64,000 nt of DNA from Terebella lapidaria (taxonomy: Eukaryota > Annelida > Polychaeta > Terebellida > Terebellidae), in assembly GCA_949152475.1 (NCBI GenBank), contig OX424562.1, positions 39,852,157 to 39,916,156 on the forward strand, given 5' to 3'. The position numbers were made by a program, and so were the translations under genes. Every line of letters starts with the position of its first letter. Position 1 is the stretch's first letter. Below, piece by piece: positions 1-11,000 of this stretch. The notes under the pieces are model-generated. The model was not told where the DNA came from. It did no database searches and saw only the letters and a program-made list of their open reading frames with translations.

Positions 1-73
1 GGGATCCGCAGGCGCGCCGCACGGCGGACGCCGGTGCGGCGGCCGACACGCTTTTAAAAGGCCTCGTCCACTC

Positions 74-2068
74 ATGGACGAGGAGCGTGTCGGGCTGCCG
101 CCCGAGACAGAGGACGGGGTAACATGCCTCCTCTGTCCAGAATCCCTGGACGGGTATCAGGACCCGCATCGCGCGCTCAACCGGGATCGTAGGTATCCTT
201 CCTACGACCATCTGAGTCGACACGTTGTGGGGTACCATTACCCCTGGGTGAGGATGTTCGTGTGCAAGAGGTGCTACTCACGTAGACCGGAGCAACGATA
301 CTTCCCCAGTTTGGAGGCCCTGAACACTCACCACGCAGGTGCACACCGCAGTGAGGGACTTCACACTGTTGGTGATGAAGCGGGGCCTGTATTCAACTTT
401 GGATACATTCCACCACGGGTGGCGTCGTTCATGACTACGTCAGGGACGGCGAAGAACCGATTCTTCCACTGGGGTCCGTGGCGCTTCGCACAGCGCGTCA
501 TGGACGATGCTTGGAAAGAGTCTGGCGTCGTGTCCGCGGGCTCGAGCTACACAGCTCGCCTGACGGCTTCGATGGGCCAGACTGCGGCGGAGTACCAGGC
601 GGCGGAAGCCGCCCGGACTGCAGCAGAGGCTGTCCGTCAACCGCCGGCAACCCAGGCAGTGGAAGAACGATACCGGGTCACCATGGTCGTGTCCGAGATG
701 CCGCAGATTGCGGCCAAGACACGAGTGGCTTCTCCTAAGCCGCGCGCCCCGACAAGGACTCAGGGGAAGGGTTCGTCCACTGGAACAACTCCGGCCGGGA
801 CGACGCCCCTGCAGTCCCCGGGCGCGCTGACTCAGGAGGATTACCCGGGCTTGCTCGAGGTGACGGTACCTGCGGGTCCGTCTGAGGGACGGGTGGTGGC
901 AGACACCTCCGTCTCCTCGAGTACCACGTCGGCGGTCCGGCCAAGGACCCCACGTGTGACTCCCTCGGTAGCAAGCAGCAGCGGACGTGCGGCACCTCTC
1001 TCGAGGTCGACGTCCGCGTCCTCGTTGGTAGTTGAGGGGACGTCCGCGGGATGGCAAAGCACCGCCTCCCTGGACTTGGATCCCCTCGACGCCACGGCGG
1101 ACGTACGCCGGAGGTTCGGTCCCACGACCGCCAGCGCCTACGAGACTTTCCGTGAGTCTGTAGGCCAGGCGGTCGGCCATCGTTGCGATGGTTTGGACCG
1201 GATCCCCGGTGACCCAGCGTTGGTGAACCTGCCAGTGCCCCGAGCCATTCGTGACTTGGGGTCCGCAGGCGTGGCCGCGCTGGTCTGCGCTAGAGAAGAG
1301 CACCCCTGGGATCACCCTCAGCGCGGTCGACTCACTCAAGCGGCGGAGTACCTTGTGGCGGAGATGGACAGCTCTCTGGACCGGTTCAGCCGGTGCCGCG
1401 CCGAGGCCTCCTGTGTCGCATGCGACCTTGCATACGACCAAGGTCTCATGGAAGGCACCCGGCGGAGCCTAGAGAGCTACCGGACTTTGTCGGCCGTCAT
1501 TGAGCGGTGCGCGTTCGACCAGGGTCGAACCGCCGCTCTAGCCGAGCAGTCCGGGGCGTCCGCCCCCGCCCCAGATGTAACCGCTAGGATGGAGCACCTG
1601 GAGGCTGAGAATGAGCAGCTACGGCGTCGTCTTGACGAAGCCGAGGCCGCTCGGACTCGCCTACTCCAGGGCGTCAATGACCCCGAGTTGTCCGCCCGGA
1701 ACCAGGCGGCTCTCCAGCGGGCGGATGCCGCTTTGGAGCTGGCCATCTACCCATACCTAGTCCAGGTATGGGGAGAGCGCACGGCCGATCCTCAGCGCAC
1801 CCGCGATACGGTAGAGATGTTCCACGCCATCGCGAACCTCGGCGCCACATCTCTGCCGGCCTCCGTTGTCATGGCTCCGTCAGGACCCGGGTTGCAGGGC
1901 TCACCGCATAAGCCCCTGCAAGCGCCACCGGGCCTGCCTCATCCGCCTGCGCAACCGGCTTACACACTGCCAGTTCCGCTGCTTCCGCAGCGTAGGGACC
2001 CGTCACCGCCGCCAAACCCCAAGACAGGGGGCACGGATGAGGAGCCGATGACAGAGGGGGAAGGCTAG
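74..2068 (+). CDS. Unrecognised ORF with two CCHH zinc fingers and a coiled coil (possible mobile-element ORF)
   Basis: An uninterrupted 664-codon frame starts at the ATG at 74 and ends with TAG at 2066-2068. The N-terminus has two zinc-finger-like CCHH sets: C18/C21 with H50/H55, and C64/C67 with H86/H91, each ending in H-x4-H. Residues about 107-172 form a block (YIPPR, then GPWRFAQR, then LTASMG) that recurs in a decayed copy at 3405-3990. The middle is rich in Ser, Thr and Pro. Residues about 502-535 look like a short coiled coil (heptads around EAENEQLRRRL), and the C-terminus is Pro-rich. There is no reverse transcriptase, transposase or protease signature. The ORF is much more GC-rich than its flanks. 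A decayed relative nearby suggests a mobile-element gag/ORF1-like protein, but a host gene or retrocopy is possible. The window edge hides anything upstream. Confidence 0.55.
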   Translation: MDEERVGLPPETEDGVTCLLCPESLDGYQDPHRALNRDRRYPSYDHLSRHVVGYHYPWVRMFVCKRCYSRRPEQRYFPSLEALNTHHAGAHRSEGLHTVGDEAGPVFNFGYIPPRVASFMTTSGTAKNRFFHWGPWRFAQRVMDDAWKESGVVSAGSSYTARLTASMGQTAAEYQAAEAARTAAEAVRQPPATQAVEERYRVTMVVSEMPQIAAKTRVASPKPRAPTRTQGKGSSTGTTPAGTTPLQSPGALTQEDYPGLLEVTVPAGPSEGRVVADTSVSSSTTSAVRPRTPRVTPSVASSSGRAAPLSRSTSASSLVVEGTSAGWQSTASLDLDPLDATADVRRRFGPTTASAYETFRESVGQAVGHRCDGLDRIPGDPALVNLPVPRAIRDLGSAGVAALVCAREEHPWDHPQRGRLTQAAEYLVAEMDSSLDRFSRCRAEASCVACDLAYDQGLMEGTRRSLESYRTLSAVIERCAFDQGRTAALAEQSGASAPAPDVTARMEHLEAENEQLRRRLDEAEAARTRLLQGVNDPELSARNQAALQRADAALELAIYPYLVQVWGERTADPQRTRDTVEMFHAIANLGATSLPASVVMAPSGPGLQGSPHKPLQAPPGLPHPPAQPAYTLPVPLLPQRRDPSPPPNPKTGGTDEEPMTEGEG

Positions 2069-2340
2069 GGTGCTAGCCTCGTCGCTGCACTTGCGCGGCG
2101 GCGTGCCGGAGTCGCTCCCGCGGCTCCGCCCTGCCTCAGACCCGTTCTGCGGATCTGAGGAGCCGGCCGGCAGGGCGGTCGGCAACACTTTTTTTAGAGG
2201 TACTACCACTTTTGATCACCCGGTGTGTCGTTTTACAAAATTTCGAAATTTAAAGTTTAACCTTAAAGATATTCCAAAGACTCGACACACCGTCCCTTTC
2301 GGCGGATGACCTTCCAAGGTCACCACACGGTTTTGGACCA
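2069..2340 (+). other. 3' flank of the zinc-finger ORF with a possible long stem
   Basis: GC-rich sequence follows the stop and then turns abruptly AT-rich near 2190. The decamer-sized arms GGTGTGTCG (about 2222-2230) and CGACACACC (about 2283-2291) are inverted and enclose an AT-rich loop. This could be a structured 3' UTR or an element end. No coding signal is seen. Confidence 0.3.
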
Positions 2341-3404
2341 CCTCGGTAAAAATTTTAGCTTGTTTATGAGGGTTTAGTCAAAATTACAAAGCGCGTTATA
2401 GTTTACTCCGTACGTCCGGGGGTAGTTCCCCATTCTTCCAAAAGGGACTCTTAATGTCCTAGCTTTGCGCCGTGACTTCCGGGCGTTGCCATCTTGCCTT
2501 CTTCCGGCCCCCGCCATGCGAAGCCTTCGTCGGGTTTCGAGCATTTTGGGCGCGGGCGGAACATGTTGGGGACCAACATTGTAAGAAGGGGGTAATGTGG
2601 CGATTTTGCCCTAAGCACGCGGCAGGTGATTGTAAACATACATGCCATTTATGTGGCCTTTTCGTTCTTGGCCTTGTTTTAACACGCTCCGTTCGAGCGT
2701 GCGTTGCCACGGCAACGCATTGTAATTTACGCTCCAGTAAACTATAACAATGGTTTGATTATACTTCGCGTGCAGCCTCTAGTTTCTGGTGTATTATATA
2801 TACACCGGGAGCTGCTCGTTCGAGGAGATTGTCCAAGATCGAGTGACAGGATGCACTCGGAGCTCGCCATGAGCTTTGAGTTCCCTGTTCGGGAGTAGTG
2901 GGCTCCTAGAGCCCTGGGGACGATTTCCATGGGGAGGCCTGGGCTGGGAGAGACAAGTTGCTGACTCGGGGGCGCAAGCCCTGTGGATCGCCAGTTCTCT
3001 CCCTTCCCGGGACGTGTGACATAGGCTCTGGCCAGCATGTCGGACTGTACGGGGTTCCGTCCCCGAGGCAGACCGCGGCTCGCCAGGCCCCTCCAACTAA
3101 CACCGTAGTGATGAACCAGTTTCTGAACGGTGTCCGTATGCCTGGGAGTGTCGGGTGGGCTGTTACCTGGTTACCGTTAATGCTGGAGTGGTTACCGTGT
3201 CCGCAGTGACCTCCGGTGAGCGGCGCCGCCGCAATGATCCGGAATAGCGGATGCGCGTCCGCAAGGACTCGCGGTGAGAGGACTATCCTCGAGGATCCCG
3301 AAGAGCGGACGATAGTCAATAACTTTACACAAGTGCTTGGAACGCCCACCGAGCCAAGTCCCACAATGGAACCCAGGTGGTGGACAGGATGGAGATTAAC
3401 CTGA
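2341..3404. other. Non-coding stretch with a TATA-like box
   Basis: No convincing protein frame is present. A TATA-like run (TATTATATATA) lies at about 2792-2802, followed by GC-rich sequence. It could be the promoter or 5' UTR of the decayed element copy that follows, which is inference only. Confidence 0.25.
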
Positions 3405-3990
3405 TGGGGATTAGGTTCCATTTTTGATATATCCCCCCCGGGCTCCCACCACGATGGTACAGATACCATCGAGGAGTAACTCTATGTGGGTGTTCGGTCC
3501 ATGGCACTTCTCTCAGCGCATTCTGGACGCCGCCGAGAAGGACCTGGGCGTGGTGGCGATGGCATGTTCTAGCTTCGCAGTTCACCTGACGGCTAGCATG
3601 GGCACTGGGCAGCACTCCACAGGAGTACGTCGATGGCTGATGCCCTCTTGTGGTCCCTTCTCCGCCCACTAGGGAAAGGGGAACTGTGATAGAATTTGAG
3701 ATGCCAAACATTATGACCATGGCACGCCAAGCGATGCAGATGCAGCCGGATGAGCCTGGTGGCCTCTGGGCAAACTGCACCTTTCAGACCCGCTCCGGGG
3801 GCCACTGCACCCTCCGGTCCGCCAGCCGTCAGCTCCCATAGCGAGTTCCCACTCCTCCCGATGTTGACAACGCCTCTTACGGCTTCGTTGGCAGGTGTGG
3901 TGCGTCCCAAGACCACTACACATGCGATTTCAGCTATGGCAGCCCCATCCAAGGCGCCAGGCCTGACTCATTCAACGAGTGAAGCATATC
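3405..3990 (+). pseudogene. Decayed relative of the zinc-finger/coiled-coil ORF at 74-2068
   Basis: Short broken frames match the internal block of the upstream ORF. The string PPRAP...GPWHFSQRILDAAEK...GVV...LTASMG at 3430-3605 aligns with PPRVA...GPWRFAQRVMDDAWK...GVV...LTASMG. A later piece, VIEFEMPNIMTMARQ (about 3686-3730), aligns with VTMVVSEMPQIAAKT. Stops and frame changes separate the pieces and the zinc-finger region is not recognisable. The copy is divergent rather than a recent tandem duplicate. A poly-G run at about 4041-4054 lies just beyond it. Confidence 0.6.
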
Positions 3991-5228
3991 ACAACTGAAG
4001 TTCCCATGTCCATGGAGTTTACGGTTTCCAGGGGAGGGAGGGGGGGGGGGGGGTACGTTCTTGTTCCTCGAATCCCCCGCCTGGATCCCATACTTAACTC
4101 TCGGAGGAATGGTTAATAAACTCTAATAAAAAATATTGTCTGGAATTCGAACTTGATGGATTGGTTTACAAACTCCAGCATCGTACCATCTGCGTTTAGA
4201 GCTTTGTATGCTGCATTCCGTGCATTGTAAGTCCGAAAGACCCAAGTAAAGCTGCACCAATTAGCTTTTGGAAACAAGAGGCTTCAAGATAGAGCATATA
4301 GGTTTGTTTTAAGAACAAATAGAAAGTCATACATGAAGCATTTGTTGATAACATTGCACTTGACTACAGATGATACTAAAATATCTTTAAAAATCTACCT
4401 AGAATTATAAACTGGCATGCTGACATGTCCTGAATGTTTGAGAATATGAAGAATATATCATAGTCATAGGAAACTATGTATTGGTTATGGATGTTTGATG
4501 GCCTAGAACTTGGGTCATGTATGCTACAACTTACGGTGATCTGGAATTCACCTGAATTTGACCTAAAAATGTCATGTCTAGGAGACAGAACAATTGACGA
4601 TACAATGGTTTTGTAAATGAATATATTCTAGTATGTATATATGATGCATCGTTTGGTAACTTTGAACTCGATGACATGCGACATGGCGTTGGAGTCAAAC
4701 AGTTATTCTGATATCTTACCTTGACATTCATTCATGAGTGATCGAGAACTAGTCGTCTGTTTTTGCGATTTCTAAAATAAAATGCAATCCTCCGTTTTCA
4801 ATTAGAACAATCGTCCACTACATATCACGGGTTAACTGTAGAGAATATTTCACATGAGACGTCATGACGGTCACGTGATGACCGGACTCATTATGTTCAG
4901 CAATTAATATATATGCTTTTCCAGTTTGGCTTATTGCCAAAATATCGCTGCTGTTGCTCTTCGAGGAAATCTTCGAAACATCTATCAATCTGCATGTTTT
5001 CGTTCATCAGGATCCAGTGTTCAAGTTTGTTCTTATTGTTTATATAGAGCATAATCAGCGAGACTAAAGTCTCAGCTCTATACAGTGAATCTTTATTGGT
5101 AGTGATTTCAGCATTACGTACATCGTGCATGTGCGTACATGTAGGTGAGGAGATACTATCAGAAGTCAAGTACCGAGAAGTCAACCGTTTGTTTTCTCAC
5201 ATATTTTACATTGTCGTTGCATATGTGG
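3991..5228. other. No gene seen
   Basis: AT-rich sequence with no conserved protein signal on either strand. Only short random frames, one poly-G run and simple AT repeats are seen. Confidence 0.5.
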
Positions 5229-5375
5229 TTGCCCGGTTAGCTCAGTTCGTATGTCAGTTCGTATAGAGCGCGACTTCGATGCCGGCCTTGACAGTACTTG
5301 TGGTTACTGAAACGGGTAAGTGGGTCAATTTTTCTCTGGTTCCTTCCCGCATTAATGAAGCCATTACGCCAAGAT
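5229..5375 (+). repeat. tRNA-derived SINE-like fragment
   Basis: The segment begins with a tRNA-like head: GCCCGGTTAGCTCAGTT at about 5231 resembles an RNA polymerase III A box, and GACTTCGATGCC at about 5272 resembles a B box. A short duplication inside the head (two copies of cagttcgtat) breaks normal tRNA geometry, so it is not a functional tRNA. About 75 bp of unrelated body follow. No poly-A or target duplication is clear, so the boundaries are approximate. Confidence 0.4.
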
Positions 5376-5399
5376 TCGAATCAAGAAAAGAAGTTAATT

Positions 5400-6745
5400 T
5401 GACGTAGATGGGCAGTACGGCCTGAACTGAGTATTACAGCCTGAACGGGTATACGACCTAAATTGGGTATTACAGTGCGGACCTGTGCTAGCCATTGCAG
5501 CATGAGCTGGGAATTGTGCCTCTGAGCTGGGTATTGTGTGGTCCTGAGTTAGGCATTGCGGCCTAGATCTGGGTATTTTGAGCACAATGCAGCCCTGCGC
5601 TGGGTATTGCAGCCCTGAGCAGAACATCATGGCCTGACTCTGGAATTGCAGCCCTGAGCTCGACATTATGGCTTGATTCGGAAATTGCAGTCATTAGCCG
5701 GGTATTCGGCTCTGAGTTTCTCATTGCGGCGTGAGCCGAGAATTACGCCTCTGAGCTGGACATTGTGGTCTTGAGCAGGGGATTGCAGCTCCGATTCGAA
5801 CATTACGACTTGAGCCGGGCTTGCAGCCTTGAGCTGGCCGGGATCTGAGCATTATGGCCGGAGCCGTGAGTTGCAGCCCTGGGCCAGGGCATTGCGACCC
5901 TGCGATGAGCATTGTGGCTTGACCTGGGCATTATGGTCCAGATCTGAGCATATCTGCCCAAGCCGAGTATTGTGGCCTGAGAGCTGGGTATTGTGGCTCT
6001 GATCTGAGCATTGCAGCCTGAGCCGCTGATTGTGGCCATGATCGCAGCATTGTAGGCTGAGCCAAGACTCGCGAATCTGAGCTGAGCATTGTGGCCAGAG
6101 TTGAGTATTGCTGTCTGAACTGGGCATTGCGTTTTTTGCCGGGAATTACACCCATGAATTGGGCAGTGCGACCCTGTGCTGGGCATTGCAGCTCTGAGCT
6201 GGACATTGTGGCCCTGATCTGAGCATACCTGCCTAAGCTTAGAATTGCGGTCTGAGAGCCTGTAATCGTGGCTCTGAACTACGCATTGAGGCCTGAGCCG
6301 TGAATTGCACCCCCTGAGCTGAGCAGTGTTGCAATGGGATGGACATTGCAGCAATGAGCTGGGCATTGTGGTCCTGAAGTGAGCATTGCCGTCCTGAGCT
6401 GGACAGTGCGGCTCTGAGATGGGCGCTGTGACTTTGAGCTGAGCATTGCGGCGTGAGCCAGGGATTGAGGTCCTGAGCTGGGCATTGCGACCCTTATCTG
6501 GGCATTGCAGCCCTAAACAGGGCAATGTGGCCCTGAGTTGGTTATTGCGGCCTGAGTTGGGGATTGTGGACTTGGGCTGAGCATTGCAGCCTAAGTCGGA
6601 GATTGCAACCCTGGGATGGACATTGTGGTCCTGATTTGAACATTGCGCCATGAGTTGGACATCGCGGCCCTGATCTGAGCATTGCTGTCTGAGCTGGGCA
6701 TCGCATGATAATGCTCTGGATCCGGTGCCAGACATCAATATCCGC
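5400..6745. repeat. Minisatellite array, unit about 20 bp
   Basis: A degenerate tandem array with consensus close to CTGAGCTGGGCATTGCGGCC, roughly 65 units, with unit length drifting between 19 and 21 bp. The variable part is mainly the dinucleotides around GGGCATTG. Open frames on the minus strand through the array are products of the repeat and not genes. Confidence 0.85.
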
Positions 6746-8014
6746 ACATAAATCCTCAATCAACCCTCATATATCATGAATTAACGTAAAACGTCATATC
6801 TAGCATGAACAACACATTTATTGCTTGATAACAAGTATAAATTGAACAATACAATGATAAATTTGGATGTGCCCACATATTGGCAACATAGCGATGGGAG
6901 ATCTACAGTGTGGCATTTGTGGACAACGGGTAACATAAATAGATAATAGTGCACATTGTGCATTATACATTGACCGATTATCACACGCTTCCACATTATT
7001 ACGCTGCAAGTATATGTTCGTAGTGATATCTACATCAAGATTTCGTGATTAATACAAAAGCTGTCACTCACTTTGTTTACTACCACTCAAATCGAAGGCC
7101 AAGACATGATAAATAAGTCTTTCATCAGAGGCCAGAAATATACCTGCCAATTGAATAAGTCTTGACATTTCACATAACGCCAAACTAATGAATGTACAAT
7201 ATTGTGGTTGTGCTTTGACATAATGTACATACAGTATAATGATAGTCTCAACTTTCACTTGACCCCAGTGAACATTGTTTTACATGTGTCATATCGTCAT
7301 ATTGTGTACGTGACATACTTTATGTAAAAATACATAAATGTTACCTATACTACATTTAAATTTCCCCAGATTGTTGTTTTCATTTGTTCCACGGTGAGGT
7401 ACATTGTTGAAATATAGCTCTTACATTATTCCTCAAATATCAGGCAATCTATTAGCTCGAAAGATATTTTGTAAAAAAAATTTGTATTGATACAACTGGT
7501 GCCGTGACCAGTATCAAGATGATGAACTGAACTTGCTTTTTCTAGGTTTTTTCTTCACTATTGTTATGGATACATATTCCTGTGACGAGATTTCGATACT
7601 AATATAGTCTTCGGTTTGGTCGAAGACAAGTGTGGTAACAATTGCAGAAAATACATGACACAAAATATATAATACATTCAAGTCGAATACATAATAATTC
7701 GACATGTATATGTTGGTATCTGTGTTGTGATCGGGTCATGTACCCAGGTCAATGGTTCATCACTCATTACTGCTTGTCATTGTATATTGTGTTATCGCAA
7801 ATTGATATATATGTACTTACCCACAATCAGTTCCAGAGCATCCAACACCATTCATTACCTCTTGAAGGCCATGTGTTAATAATGTGACATACACTGATAA
7901 TACCACCGATCCTTGCAAATACAAATAACTGCTACCGTGGATATGCAACTTATCCACACCCGCAACTTATCAAGGCTTTTTTTTTCAGTACAAGAATCAG
8001 AACACTTGAGTGGA
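6746..8014. other. Downstream flank of the receptor gene, no gene seen
   Basis: AT-rich sequence with only short random frames. It lies 3' of the minus-strand receptor gene and may contain its 3' UTR, but no polyadenylation signal could be chosen with confidence. Confidence 0.4.
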
Positions 8015-11000
8015 TCAGCCGAAGGTGCTGAAGTGTTGCTCGTACTGATTGAACCTGACTTCGCGGTGCCCCTCAGCCTCCTTTCTCTGCTGCTCCAATT
8101 CGCGCAGAGTGGTCTGTTTGCGGACCTGCTGGCTCCAGATACAGAGCTCGATGAAAAGGCAGATCATCGCCATGGCCAAGATGATCGCCATGAGGAAGAA
8201 GGCTCCCTGCATGTCGCTGAGGGACACGGGCTTGGAAGCCGTCACCAGACCACGGTCACACAAGCTGATCTGTGGCCACCACTCCAGTCGCCACCGCTTG
8301 CTCAATCCGTTCTCAGTGAACAGGTCCAACCTAAGGGAAATGGAGTATGAACGTACTATGAGCGCCCTGCACTTTACTGATTGCTAACCCATCTAGATTA
8401 GACTCCTCCAGTAAACAGAGCGTTTATAAACCATGTTTCAGTCACACTTAAATACAACAAATACCCACCCTCGGTCAAAGGGTTCCTTGTAGGCGGAGTT
8501 GTTCTGCAATGCGATGGAGTACTTGAGTGGTATGAACTCCTCCTTGATGGTGTCCAGGCTACAGACGCTGCTCTTCAGGAGCTGAGCTGCCGTCAGATCA
8601 ACGATGTAGGCATACTTATCGTCCATTACTTTCTTGACGTGGACATCATGGTCATAGCTCAGCACCTCCGGGTCTGTTCTGCTGAACACCTCCATCTTAT
8701 TGGCAATCTCAAGGAATATGCCACCTTTGGATGACTGCATGTGGAGGGAAATGTCGTTGTTCATGTGTACAAACAACACTGATTATTCAACCTAATTATG
8801 AATGGTATAAAATAGCATGACGTGTGTCATACATCGCCGTTCATCTGGGAAAAAAAATACTCACCATGATGTGATCGAGCGTATAGGCGCCATTCAAAGT
8901 GCCGAATTTATACGAAGAGTTGACCATTTCCTGGAGGTTATTGAAGGGCACGCTGGGGTTAGAGACCGTGAAGAAAGCCACAAGGTTGCCACTGTAACTC
9001 GCTATCACAACCAGACAATACATCAACCAGAATCCGACCACAAACCGGCCTGACTGGGCATCTGGGACTATGTCTGAGCCTGGCAAGTGTTTAGAGATGT
9101 GAGTTTTCATCTTCAAAACAAACATACTGGTACACACAAATGAGGGACATATATTACGAAAGACAAATTACCTTGTGTTAAGAAGGAGCCGAAGGAATAC
9201 CAGAATGAATCGTTGAGGATGCCCTGTCCCTTCCGCCTTTCCTCCCGCGGATAGTATGGCGAGAGTCTATGGAACGCCCACAGAATGATACCAGCAACCG
9301 GAATGGCGATCAAGATCCCAGTCCAGACGTCCCACTGGAAGGGATCCAGGTATATCCGCCAGTTGCTCTTGGAGGGATCCGGGTACTGGACAATGACGGT
9401 CTGTGTCTCAATGAAGAACGGCGTGCTATAGTCGATGTAGTAACTGCGATGGATACTCTGGCCAAGAGGCGCCACGACAATGTCCACCTCCTTGTCGTCA
9501 AGCTGACCCACGAGTCCGGTGTAGCGGTTCCCGGTGAACATTCCCCACTCCCCGTCAGCCGGCTCGATCAATTCGTACCTGGCCATGCATGAAATGTGCA
9601 CTGCCATGATTCCATCAAAGACATGGGTAGTTTGTAGTGTGCATAGGCAGTGTGAACCATGAACATGGTAGAACTACTTGATTTTGCCCGTGCCTTTAAG
9701 GAAAACTCACGTGAAGTTCAGTTGCTCAGACAACATGGCTAAGAGATCCATGCAGTAACCTTTATAGCCCGTGGTCGAGTTGGCATCGTACATCACAAAC
9801 GGATCCCACTGAAAGGCAACATTCACTGGTATGTATAATGATGCCCGTTCTTACGTGAGTACTGAAGTCAAATTTCATTATGCACACGTACAGTATTGGT
9901 TCCGACTCTGAGGAACTTGGCGTTTAGCCCCCGTCTGATATTGGGAAACACGTTGTCATGGAGAATGGCGGAATCCGTGCCCCACTCGGCCACCAGCTCG
10001 AAGGTATGAGTCCTCCCTGGCTTCCAGATAGCGGCATAGATCATATAGGGGCTGTCATCTGGTCTGAGCACAGCCTCGATTGGGTCCTGGCATAATATCC
10101 TCGATTCATTAAATCATAATAAAACAACTTGTCGCAACTCGGAAGATTTCCAAAATTTGTAATTACTGACGTCTCTCATGGTTAATTAAATGTTTTCAGT
10201 GTTCATGCATAACGCATGTAGTTCTCAGGATAATTACAAAGTGACACTACCTTGAGTTCTATGGTAAGATCGCGATCTGTCTCCAATTTAGTGCCACACT
10301 GTGTTACTGCACTTGCCCATTCCCAGTCATCCATGGACTGAATCCGACCCAACGTCACATTGACAACGTTCTGAACAAACAACAACACACATAATAGTGG
10401 TGTTACTGTTGTACTATCGAAACCTTGTGGTTGCGTTTCATTTGATATATACGGTGATACTAATTATCTGATACGGAATGTTCACGTACTTGCGTTCTCT
10501 TCCAATCCCATGAAGATTCCATCAACATAATTGTCATATAACTTTTACACGAAGTTAACAATATTATTATAGCAATATTTTGCTCATGTTGAAGACACAA
10601 AATCATGCAGGGCGTACCACGAGGTTTTCGATCACGGTCATGCTGACGTCATGTTGTTTGGGTGGAGTCAGTACGGTCACGTGATCCATTTCGCCCACAA
10701 CGGGGAGTATCATTGGCACGCTGTCCATCTCAGAGATCACCAACCATTGGACAGCGAACGTAAACAAAGCCTGCTGCACTCCTGATTGGTCCATTTGATT
10801 CGCCTGTAGATATCATTGGTCGAATTTGAGCCGATTTTTTCCATGTACGTTATCGATAATGTAATGTCTTGTATTGTTGTATTGTATTGTCTGTGGGTAT
10901 GTGGACTAACGTTACAAGTCAAAGGGATGTGCGTGATCTGCACATGATGCAGACCTACATGTAGCTGTTCGCTGATACACGGCAAGTTCTCTACCTGGGA

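Noticed and set aside
440..1441. 333-codon minus-strand frame opposite the zinc-finger ORF
   Set aside because: It is Arg-rich antisense reading of a GC-rich gene; the plus-strand frame has the conserved motifs and the decayed relative.
2451..2747. Overlapping short frames in the GC-rich segment after the first ORF
   Set aside because: No conserved motif is present and frames are open on both strands because of GC content.
5394..6763. Minus-strand frames of up to 318 codons
   Set aside because: They translate the 20-bp minisatellite and have low-complexity composition in every frame.
7913..8387. Plus-strand frames over the last receptor exon
   Set aside because: They are antisense to the M4 exon, whose splice sites and family motifs are clear on the minus strand.
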